DNA of 27,482 nt, taken from the IMG/VR virus record IMGVR_UViG_3300038441_001161, positions 1-27,482 of that record. One strand, written 5' to 3'. Shown piece by piece: positions 22,302 to 27,482 of this stretch (position 1 is its first letter; each line of letters begins with the position of its first letter). This DNA comes from a virus. The position numbers and the translations under genes are program-made. The notes under the pieces are model-generated. The model had not been told where the DNA came from, made no database searches, and worked only from the letters and a program-made list of their open reading frames with translations.

Positions 22302-23129
22302 TCAGGGCGCAACGCGCCCGTTACGGATGAAGGCGGCGTGGGTCTCCGGCATGAGCCGGGCCCACTCGGCCTCCATCTGGTTGGCCACCACGTTGATCTC
22401 GTGCTGAGGTGACGAGACGACAGTAGCGCCCTCGTCCTTCGTGCGCAAGCTCAGGAAGTGCATGAGGCTCCGCGCGTTACATGTGGCGTACCCGTGGAAG
22501 TACACCCCGAACGGCAGGACGAGGCGGGCTACCTCACGGGCGATGCCGGCGGTCAGCATCCGCTGGTAGGAGTCCCACGCCTGGCCGTACGAGGTCTCCA
22601 ACTCGTGCCACATCAGACGCTGCTGGTAGTCGGTGCCCGGCACGTACTCGTAGGCGCCCGGCTTGCCGACCTGCCGGAGCGGACGGTCCCGGTCGGGAGA
22701 GTAGAACTCCAGACCCAGCTCACGGTATCGCCCGGACTCCAGGTTGTACGACCAGCCCACGCGGTGCCTGACCATCTGCCAGAACACCATCATGGGCGCT
22801 TTGATCAGGAAGGTCATGGAGTTGTGCTCGAAGGGCGTGCCGTGCCTGTCCCTCATGAGGAAGTTGATCAGGCCGCGGTCACGCGGGGCCAGCTCTCCCG
22901 AGTACTGGTCGGCCAGCGAGGTCTCGCCCAGCGTGGAGACACGAGCCGACCACAGGACGTCGCTGTCCGTGGCCGCGCTCTTGACCAGCTCCGCCGAGAT
23001 CTCCGAGGTCGTGAACCCTCGGTCGGGTCCACAGTCGGGACCGGCGCAGTTCTCGCGTGTCCCCCGGTGTGTGGTGATCCCGCCGTGCGAGGGGTCCGCT
23101 CCCTCGTGAGTCGTCTCGGCCGGTGTCAC
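22302..23129 (-). CDS. thyX: Flavin-dependent thymidylate synthase ThyX
   Basis: Makes dTMP from dUMP using FAD, NADPH and methylene-tetrahydrofolate, supplying thymidine for phage DNA replication. 275 residues from GTG at 23129 (GTGA overlap). An N-terminal extension of about 35 residues precedes the fold. Core motifs: TPFEHNSMTFLIKAP; the ThyX signature at 121-135 (RHRVGWSYNLESGRY); AREVARLVLPFGVY; and NARSLMHFLSLR with the dUMP-contacting Arg near 220. The signature has one more residue between RHR and the conserved Ser than the textbook RHRx7S. The family is secure. Confidence 0.95.
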   Translation of the reverse strand: MTPAETTHEGADPSHGGITTHRGTRENCAGPDCGPDRGFTTSEISAELVKSAATDSDVLWSARVSTLGETSLADQYSGELAPRDRGLINFLMRDRHGTPFEHNSMTFLIKAPMMVFWQMVRHRVGWSYNLESGRYRELGLEFYSPDRDRPLRQVGKPGAYEYVPGTDYQQRLMWHELETSYGQAWDSYQRMLTAGIAREVARLVLPFGVYFHGYATCNARSLMHFLSLRTKDEGATVVSSPQHEINVVANQMEAEWARLMPETHAAFIRNGRVAP

Positions 23130-23557
23130 TGGTCGCTCTCGCTCTCTCCACCGTCAAGGTGGGTCTTGTCATTCACCAGGCCGCCGTTCACGGGCCAGGT
23201 GATCGTGCACACTTCGCCCGGCTCGGGCTTGGTGGTGTGCCGGTGCATGGAGTCCGGCAGTTCGCACTCCCACTCCCTCGTCAGGTTCCACGAGAGGAGA
23301 CGGTCCAGGTACTCGGTCTGGGGGTGGGGGAGGGCGTAGTCGCACTCGCCGGCGTCGTAGTCGACCTTCCGACTCGGGCGCCAGGTCCAGTGCTCACAGA
23401 AGTAGTTCCCATTGTAAACGACCTTGCCCGAACAGCCTTCGCGCGGACACTTCTGGTCGGTGTACTTCCCACACCCCTGACCCGACGGGAGATCTCCCGA
23501 CCAGCCCGGCTCGTACTTACGCGGCCGTCGTGTGGTTCCGCTCGTTCTCGGCGGCAC
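23126..23557 (-). CDS. Cys-rich hypothetical protein, 143 residues
   Basis: The start is GTG at 23557 with GAGGAGG 9 bases upstream; it overlaps the upstream gene by 41 bases. No other start codon occurs before the conserved part. Residues about 20-60 hold a possible zinc-binding set (GQGCGKYTDQKCPREGC, NYFCEHW). The rest is polar, with ECDYALPHPQTEYLDRL and WECELPDSMHRH. Its stop overlaps the ThyX start (GTGA). The function is unknown. Confidence 0.7.
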   Translation of the reverse strand: MPPRTSGTTRRPRKYEPGWSGDLPSGQGCGKYTDQKCPREGCSGKVVYNGNYFCEHWTWRPSRKVDYDAGECDYALPHPQTEYLDRLLSWNLTREWECELPDSMHRHTTKPEPGEVCTITWPVNGGLVNDKTHLDGGESESDQ

Positions 23558-23705
23558 GCTCTATCGCCTCCTCGTCCCTCTGACGCGCCAGCAGGGTCCC
23601 CCGCCAGTCGGGGTCCCTCCGGCTGGTGCGGGTCTGCCACAGAGCGAACAGTCCCGACACGGACAGGACGGACAACACGATGAGGAATGCCACGGTCGTG
23701 TCCAT
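23517..23705 (-). CDS. Small membrane protein, 62 residues
   Basis: The start is the ATG at 23705 with GGAG 6 bases upstream; a GTG at 23717 is less likely. One N-terminal membrane helix (about 3-24, TTVAFLIVLSVLSVSGLFAL) is followed by a charged cytoplasmic helix (WRGTLLARQRDEEAIERAAEN). It is first in the ThyX operon, downstream of an unusually structured leader. The function is unknown. Confidence 0.7.
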   Translation of the reverse strand: MDTTVAFLIVLSVLSVSGLFALWQTRTSRRDPDWRGTLLARQRDEEAIERAAENERNHTTAA

Positions 23706-23723
23706 GGGACTCTCCACTTCTTT

Positions 23724-23769
23724 CCCCCTTTGGTGAGGGGCCCCGAGCAGGGGGTAAACTCGGGGCCCC
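23724..23769 (-). promoter_or_regulatory. Structured leader with pseudoknot potential, upstream of the ThyX operon
   Basis: GGGGCCCCGAG and CTCGGGGCCCC (23737-23747, 23759-23769) form a perfect 11-bp stem. In the leftward RNA the loop holds CCCCCU, which can pair with AGGGGG at 23729-23724, just outside the stem and close to the ribosome site. Together this makes an H-type pseudoknot: stems 11 and 6 bp, loops 4 and 7 bases. Alternatively the hairpin alone is a terminator; its T-rich side (CTTCTTG) faces the plus strand. Confidence 0.5.
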
Positions 23770-23823
23770 TTCTTGTCAGCCCGCTTGACCGGCCGTCAGG
23801 TCGAGGTCACTCGGACTAGGTTC

Positions 23824-23853
23824 ACACTACTGCCCGGAGGACTAGCGTGTCAA
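23824..23853 (-). promoter_or_regulatory. Leftward promoter of the ThyX operon
   Basis: On the minus strand: TTGACA, an 18-base spacer and TAGTGT. It lies 7 bases beyond the stop of the NlpC/P60 gene. It gives a leader of about 110 bases containing the hairpin/pseudoknot at 23724-23769 before the first gene. Confidence 0.68.
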
Positions 23854-23860
23854 CCCGCCG

Positions 23861-24295
23861 TCACGGCCGCCCGTAGCGCACGCTCTTGGTCCAGATCTTC
23901 TCCAGCCGCACCCTGGTGCCCGGCTTCGGGGCGTGCCAGATCTTCCCGGACCCGGCGTAGATGCCGACGTGGTAGATGCTGCGGGAGCCGCCGAAGAACA
24001 CGAGGTCCCCCGGCTTGCGGCTCTTGGCGCTGACCTTCTTGGACTTGTTGTACTGCTGCTGGGCCGTGCGCGGGAGCTTCTTGCCGGCCTTCTTGTAGGA
24101 GTACAGGGTCAGGCCCGAGCAGTCGAACCGCGAGGGACCGGTGCCTCCCCACTGGTAGCGGTCACCCTTCTGGGCCTTGGCCACCGAGAGGGCCTTCTGT
24201 CCGAGCGAGGGAGCGGCTTCGGCCGTGCCGGCAGACGTGCCGACGAGGAGAGCGGCGATGGTGCCCGCCACGGTTATACCGGCTCTGGTCTTCAT
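23861..24295 (-). CDS. Secreted NlpC/P60 cell-wall peptidase
   Basis: A 144-residue protein from the ATG at 24295 (AAGGA 5-6 bases upstream); an ATG at 24301 is too close to the ribosome site. A signal peptide (about 1-28, ending TAEAA) is followed directly by an NlpC/P60 domain. The catalytic residues are Cys59 (RFDCSGLTLY), His109 (YHVGIYAG) and His121 (IWHAPKPG). The family hydrolyses gamma-D-glutamyl bonds of peptidoglycan stem peptides. Because it is exported by its own signal, it probably acts on the wall from outside, in lysis support or envelope change. It is a single-gene unit with its own promoter. Confidence 0.9.
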   Translation of the reverse strand: MKTRAGITVAGTIAALLVGTSAGTAEAAPSLGQKALSVAKAQKGDRYQWGGTGPSRFDCSGLTLYSYKKAGKKLPRTAQQQYNKSKKVSAKSRKPGDLVFFGGSRSIYHVGIYAGSGKIWHAPKPGTRVRLEKIWTKSVRYGRP

Positions 24296-24341
24296 GTCCA
24301 TCCTTAGGTTGACCAGTGTCAGGCGGTTACCCGACTGTTAC

Positions 24342-24371
24342 ACAATATGACCCACCTGGTCTGTCGGTCAA
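24342..24371 (-). promoter_or_regulatory. Leftward promoter of the NlpC/P60 gene
   Basis: On the minus strand: TTGACC, an 18-base spacer and TATTGT. The -35 region is GGTCAACC on the plus strand (24366-24373), and a perfect inverted copy, GGTTGACC, lies at 24307-24314 in the leader. This allows a looped operator or an mRNA/DNA hairpin. Confidence 0.68.
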
Positions 24372-24397
24372 CCATAGGTGACGCATGTCTCACCCAT

Positions 24398-24428
24398 GCC
24401 AAAGCCCCCGCCGGAGCGAGGGCCTGGC
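24398..24428 (-). terminator. Terminator of the HAD-fusion gene
   Basis: GCCCCCGC-CGGA-GCGAGGGC (one U-G wobble on the minus strand) with outer GCCA/TGGC pairs. On the minus strand it ends in GGGGGCTTTGGC. It lies about 20 bases past the stop at 24448. Confidence 0.68.
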
Positions 24429-24447
24429 TACTAAACCACACCTACCG

Positions 24448-25095
24448 TCAGAACGGGATCGCCTCGGGGACGCTCTCCACCCTCGTGACGTGGCCGTACT
24501 TCTGGCGGGCCTTCTTGGTGACGAGGTCCACGCCGTCAGCACTGCGCACGAGGATGGTGTGGTGCTCCCCGGTCGTGTCCGTGCAGGGCTCACCGTTGAC
24601 GGGGCAGGGACCGAACCTCTTGTTCCGCGGGTTGTGCTCCGGGTTCTTGTGGATCTTGACCGTCACCAGGTACAGGTGCTCACGCTCCGCGGGTGCGATC
24701 TCCATGTCCTGGAGAGCACGCTCCCATCCACCCTCCCGGGTGAACGTCACGCCGCGGTCGTCCAGGTACACACGAGCCGCTGGCTTGCGGTTCGTCACGA
24801 GGACGCGGGACCTGTCGTTCCAGAAGCTGTCCCCGAGCGAGGACGCCAGGATCGGGTCTGCGGCCCTCTCACGGTCCCAGTCGTCCTGAGTGACGGCATG
24901 AATGCCGTAACCCCCGAGGTACGTGCACACGGCGTCCAGGTCGGTGCGAGCGGTCAGCACAACAACCGCCTCCACCTCCATGATCTCGCGGATACCCTCG
25001 ACGGCTCCCGGCATGGGCGGGTCGTAGATGACCCCGCGCTGCCACCCTCGGGAGTAGCGGTGGATCACCCCGTCGAAGTCGATGGCCACAGTCAT
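24448..25095 (-). CDS. HAD-family phosphatase fused to an unknown C-terminal domain
   Basis: 215 residues in two parts. Residues 1-135 form a small HAD hydrolase: nucleophile motif AIDFDGVIH (Asp6, Asp8), motif II VVVLTARTD, Lys104 as motif III, and acidic motif IV VYLDDRG (Asp112, Asp113). The substrate is unknown; phage HADs often act on nucleotides or polynucleotide ends. Residues about 139-215 are a second, beta-rich domain (HLYLVTVKIHKNPEHNPRNK, FGPCPVNGEPC, HHTILVRSADG) that I do not recognise. The ATG overlaps the preceding stop (ATGA). Confidence 0.82.
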   Translation of the reverse strand: MTVAIDFDGVIHRYSRGWQRGVIYDPPMPGAVEGIREIMEVEAVVVLTARTDLDAVCTYLGGYGIHAVTQDDWDRERAADPILASSLGDSFWNDRSRVLVTNRKPAARVYLDDRGVTFTREGGWERALQDMEIAPAEREHLYLVTVKIHKNPEHNPRNKRFGPCPVNGEPCTDTTGEHHTILVRSADGVDLVTKKARQKYGHVTRVESVPEAIPF

Positions 25096-25415
25096 CGGCG
25101 TCTCCCGTGGTTGCGGATGAGCTTCGCCTCACGCGGGATGGTGTGGAACATGACCCAGCCCATGAGGTCGGCCAGGTAGTTCATCTCGTCGGTGGAGATC
25201 TCCACCTTGGTGGTGCCGATCTCGTGGGACAGGATCTCCCGGAGTTCCTCCCACAGACCGCCGAAGGTACGCGCCACGTGCATCATGAACATGACGGTTT
25301 CGTCCCGGCCCCCGTCATCTTTGCCAGGCGGGTCGAACTCCACATGGAGAGACCATCTCTCCTGCTGGAACTTGCTCTCGGGAGCGCGTACGCTCCCGTC
25401 GGTACTCGTGCTCAT
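25092..25415 (-). CDS. Hypothetical protein, 107 residues
   Basis: The ATG at 25415 has the leader GAGAGTGAGGACTCACCG, nearly identical to those of the lipoprotein and 42-residue genes. The first 40 residues include a beta segment (RWSLHVEFDPPGKDDGG). The rest is helical (TVMFMMHVARTFGGLWEEL, MNYLADLMGWVMFHTIPRE) with a basic end. It is coupled to the HAD gene by ATGA. The function is unknown. Confidence 0.75.
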   Translation of the reverse strand: MSTSTDGSVRAPESKFQQERWSLHVEFDPPGKDDGGRDETVMFMMHVARTFGGLWEELREILSHEIGTTKVEISTDEMNYLADLMGWVMFHTIPREAKLIRNHGRRR

Positions 25416-25433
25416 CGGTGAGTCCTCACTCTC

Positions 25434-25838
25434 CTAACAGATGACCTTGTTGCGTTCGGAGCGTATCAGCACCTCGCCCTTCAGGTCAACCCACGGGGTC
25501 TGCGTGCTGCCACAGTTGAGATACCCCCGGTCCAGGTCCCGCTCGAAGGCACGGAGAACGACCTTCCAAGGGTACGTCTCGCACAACACATGCCACGCTC
25601 GAAACCCGTACACCTTGACGACCGCCACCACGGTAGTGGTGGGCAGGTCCGAGCGCTTGTACCGGCGCTCAGGGGTCACGCCGGCGGCTGCCAGTAGCTT
25701 CATGCGGCGCTGACTCTTCAAGGCGTTCAGGCGGTCCCTCACGTCCTTGTTGCTGGGCTCCTTCTCCAGGCGTCGACGGAGGTCATACACCTCGTCCATG
25801 GCCTCGCCGGTCTCAGGGTCCACGCGGTAGAACTTCAC
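25434..25838 (-). CDS. Hypothetical protein, 134 residues
   Basis: The start is GTG at 25838 in a GTGA overlap with the upstream gene. The N-terminal half is helical and charged (MDEVYDLRRRLEKEPSNK, NALKSQRRMKLLAAAG). The second half is alpha/beta (TTVVAVVKVYGFRAWHVLC, LNCGSTQTPWVDLKGEVLI) with three cysteines. No family is recognised. Confidence 0.72.
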   Translation of the reverse strand: MKFYRVDPETGEAMDEVYDLRRRLEKEPSNKDVRDRLNALKSQRRMKLLAAAGVTPERRYKRSDLPTTTVVAVVKVYGFRAWHVLCETYPWKVVLRAFERDLDRGYLNCGSTQTPWVDLKGEVLIRSERNKVIC

Positions 25839-26116
25839 CGACGGACCCGATTCATCTCCACGAACTTGCCCGACCTGCCGTCACGGCAGTACGAGCCCTC
25901 TCGGTTGGTGGCGGCGCGGATCGAGCCGTAGGGCAGGAACTCCTGGATCTTCGCCAGGTAGGCGGCCTGAGCCTTGCCTCTGTCCGTCTCGTTCTCCAGC
26001 ACCACACCAGCCTCGATGACGCGCTGTCCGACACGCCGTCCATACGAGACGCGCCAGCTCTCGCTGGGCTTCTCCTCGCTGCCCGACTCGTCAGGCTGCG
26101 GTGCAACCACCTGCAT
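25835..26116 (-). CDS. Hypothetical protein, 93 residues
   Basis: The ATG at 26116 lies inside the end of the upstream gene (26-base overlap), with AAGGG 8 bases before it. It has an acidic, disordered start (PQPDESGSEEKPSES), a helical middle (TDRGKAQAAYLAKIQEFLP) and a basic end (SYCRDGRSGKFVEMNRVRR). It is co-translated with its neighbours. The function is unknown. Confidence 0.68.
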   Translation of the reverse strand: MQVVAPQPDESGSEEKPSESWRVSYGRRVGQRVIEAGVVLENETDRGKAQAAYLAKIQEFLPYGSIRAATNREGSYCRDGRSGKFVEMNRVRR

Positions 26117-26312
26117 TCTTGAAACCCTTCACCCAGTTGTTTCGCTTACCCGTGTGCCCGCGCTTCTCGACATTGGTCAGGTGCCAGACGCCGCACTCTC
26201 GGCTGTAGTACCACGTCATGCCGGAGTCACCCTCCAGCGCAGCCTTGACGCAGGCCAGCTGTGCCGTGGTCTCCGCCGTATAGATGACCTTCCCATGTTC
26301 TCTGCATCGCAT
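26091..26312 (-). CDS. Small phage protein with Cys/His pattern, 73 residues
   Basis: The ATG at 26312 is 6-7 bases past AAGGAGG; the ATG at 26318 is too close to it. The pattern RCREHGKVIY, then MTWYYSRECGVWHLTN, matches a short domain common in phage proteins in which Cys and His residues probably hold a zinc ion. The tail is basic (KRGHTGKRNNWVKGFKN). It starts a leftward unit after the hairpin at 26338. The function is unknown. Confidence 0.72.
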   Translation of the reverse strand: MRCREHGKVIYTAETTAQLACVKAALEGDSGMTWYYSRECGVWHLTNVEKRGHTGKRNNWVKGFKNAGGCTAA

Positions 26313-26337
26313 GGTCATACCTCCTTCTCCATGAGAA

Positions 26338-26377
26338 GGGGGCAGCCTGCACCTACTGCCTAGGCGAGACTGCCCCC
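26338..26377 (-). terminator. Hairpin after the Pro/Glu-rich gene
   Basis: GGGGGCAG and CTGCCCCC pair over 8 bp. The 24-base loop holds the palindrome GCCTAGGC (26358-26365). On the minus strand it ends in CCCCCTTCTC. It lies 14 bases past the stop at 26391; no clear promoter follows before 26312, so some read-through is likely. Confidence 0.55.
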
Positions 26378-26390
26378 GTGAACTCCCAGG

Positions 26391-26558
26391 TTAGCCCGGC
26401 AGGTCTACCGGAACCTCGGGCTCCGGCGGAACCGTCGGCTCGGGCTCCGGCGGGGGCGGCGGAACCGGCTCACCCTCGACGGGCGGCGGCTCGGTCGACT
26501 CGCCGGGGATACCGACCTCGTCGTGCTCGCCGTCTTCCATCACAGCTTCCGTACCCAT
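26391..26558 (-). CDS. Pro/Glu-rich low-complexity protein, 55 residues
   Basis: The frame runs from the ATG at 26558, preceded by GGAGAGGAGGT, to TAA at 26391. It is an acidic, disordered peptide (MGTEAVMEDGEHDEVG) followed by a Pro/Glu repeat (EPPPVEGEPVPPPPPEPEP) and ends in VPVDLPG. The very good ribosome site and the hairpin just after the stop support it as a real gene. Such peptides often act as linkers or decoys; the function is unknown. Confidence 0.62.
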   Translation of the reverse strand: MGTEAVMEDGEHDEVGIPGESTEPPPVEGEPVPPPPPEPEPTVPPEPEVPVDLPG

Positions 26559-26599
26559 GACACCTCCTCTCCCTTGCTCGTTCTAACGCATTGAGCGTA

Positions 26600-27301
26600 T
26601 CACCCGAAGTCGTCCAGTGACAAGAGGCGGTAGGCTTCCAGCTCCGCTCTCTTGCTCGCCTCATGCTCGGCCATCAGGCGAGGGGTAGCCCGCAGGACCC
26701 CGACTCGAATGCCCGGCCTGTGAGGGGTACCGTAGCGCATGGAGAAGTGGGCCAAGCTCCTCGTGCTGTACGGCAGGCCCCCGCCCACCCCCTGCATGAA
26801 CTCCTTGGGCCGCATGTGGTAGGCCACAGGGATGTGGTGCAGGGGATGCAGCGCGAGGTTCCAGCGCTTGATGTCCCCGGGCGTGTTGCCCCACGAGTCA
26901 CGATGGTCGGGACGCGAGATGCGGGACATGAACTCCACTACCTCGTCGTAGGTGACCGGCTTGACCTGGTCGTTGATGCGGATGGACTCCCGGTGGATGC
27001 GGGTCCTCTCCGACGAGATGTGGGTGGTCGGCTCGGGCCTCTGCTCACCCTCGCCCCCAAACCGCTCGGACCACTCACGCGACCACCGCTCGTAGTCCTC
27101 GGCGGGTGGGGTCATGCCCAGCTCGGTCCACCCGTTGTACTCACGGTGGGTCCGCACCTTGGCCTCGGCCCTCGTCTCGTCTGCTCGCCTCGCGCCCTCA
27201 AGCACATCGGGCACGGGCACACGGCACGGAGCTTCGGGGTTATGTGCGCACGCCGCACAGTTCCCGTCCCCATCCGTGTCCCGCACACATCGGGTCCTCA
27301 C
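26600..27301 (-). CDS. Hypothetical protein with Cys-rich N-terminus, 233 residues
   Basis: The GTG at 27301 is preferred: it forms TAGTG with the upstream stop and has GGAGAGGGA before it. An ATG at 27361 would overlap the upstream gene by 60 bases. Residues 1-27 hold a Cys cluster (RCVRDTDGDGNCAACAHN). A charged helical region follows to about 110. The C-terminal half is better folded (VKPVTYDEVVEFMSRISRP, WNLALHPLHHIPVAYHMRP, SLAHFSMRYG). His-rich segments might bind metal. I do not recognise the family. Confidence 0.72.
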   Translation of the reverse strand: MRTRCVRDTDGDGNCAACAHNPEAPCRVPVPDVLEGARRADETRAEAKVRTHREYNGWTELGMTPPAEDYERWSREWSERFGGEGEQRPEPTTHISSERTRIHRESIRINDQVKPVTYDEVVEFMSRISRPDHRDSWGNTPGDIKRWNLALHPLHHIPVAYHMRPKEFMQGVGGGLPYSTRSLAHFSMRYGTPHRPGIRVGVLRATPRLMAEHEASKRAELEAYRLLSLDDFG

Positions 27302-27482
27302 TAGTCCCTCTCCCAGTCTCGATACACGCGCCGGAACTCCCTGTCCCGCTCCCAGCCCCACGAGGTGAAGCCACGAGGCGCGGGCATCTCGTCGGTGACC
27401 TCACCGCCGCGGGCGGTCGGGCTACTCGGGTCCAGGTACGAGTACGGTCCGTCGTACTCCTCCAGGTCTTCGACCAGCTCGG
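27301..27482 (-). CDS. C-terminal end of a gene cut by the window edge
   Basis: An open frame enters from the right edge and stops at TAG (27301-27303), giving at least 59 residues. It begins ELVEDLEEYDGPYSYLDP and ends FRRVYRDWERD. It is acidic then basic, with aromatic residues (GFTSWGWERDREF). The TAGTG junction with the next gene indicates an operon. Too little is visible to assign a function. Confidence 0.6.
   Translation of the reverse strand, partial: ELVEDLEEYDGPYSYLDPSSPTARGGEVTDEMPAPRGFTSWGWERDREFRRVYRDWERD

Noticed and set aside
23737-23769. The hairpin considered as an ordinary terminator of the NlpC/P60 gene
   Set aside because: The next promoter lies between that gene and the hairpin, and no U-tract follows on the leftward strand, so the simple reading is not preferred, though it is not excluded.

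Overview
The window looks like part of a large siphovirus (long non-contractile tail) of Streptomyces or a close actinobacterial relative. The evidence is GC-rich DNA that is still visibly less GC-rich than a Streptomyces chromosome, frequent GTG starts, ATGA/GTGA/TAGTG gene overlaps, actinophage-type tail proteins, an amidase endolysin with a DGYPGPxTW repeat, ThyX, and an Rv2179c-like nuclease known from actinobacteria. No host genes, transposons, tRNAs or CRISPR arrays were seen. The exact phage genus cannot be fixed by eye.

Layout. (1) Positions 1-14314 are transcribed rightward: the 3' part of a tape measure gene with a CHAP peptidase domain, a small tail gene, two very large minor tail/hub genes built from inserted lectin-like modules, and a stand-alone copy of the hub's C-terminal module. 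An intergenic region (11577-11873) follows, with a strong terminator and a consensus-like promoter. A second rightward unit then carries another module copy, a zinc-ribbon protein, a glycine-rich tail-tip protein, a small unknown gene and two holin-like membrane proteins. (2) Positions 14315-14634 are a convergent intergenic region with facing terminators and a palindrome. (3) From 14635 to the right edge every gene runs leftward, in short units separated by hairpins and by promoters of the form TTGnnn-17/18-TAnTGT.

The leftward arm holds: small unknown proteins; an operon of Rv2179c-like exonuclease, Acb2/Tad1-like nucleotide sponge and endolysin (18179-16103); three small membrane proteins; a zinc-ribbon operon (20975-19352); an exported sortase-like protein; an operon with a small membrane protein, a Cys-rich protein, ThyX, a 42-residue basic protein and a lipoprotein (23705-21845); a secreted NlpC/P60 protein; a HAD phosphatase fusion; and several small unknown genes reaching the right edge.

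How it fits together: the rightward genes build the tail, recognise the host and end with holins. The endolysin needed for lysis is separate, on the opposite strand, translationally coupled to a probable anti-CBASS/anti-Thoeris sponge and a nuclease. The exported proteins probably act at the host cell envelope. The most notable observations are the sponge-nuclease-lysin operon, a pseudoknot-capable leader in front of the ThyX operon, three copies of one tail module, nested insertions in the hub protein, a phage sortase-like protein with a visible His/Cys/Arg set, and hairpins that merge one gene's end with the next promoter.
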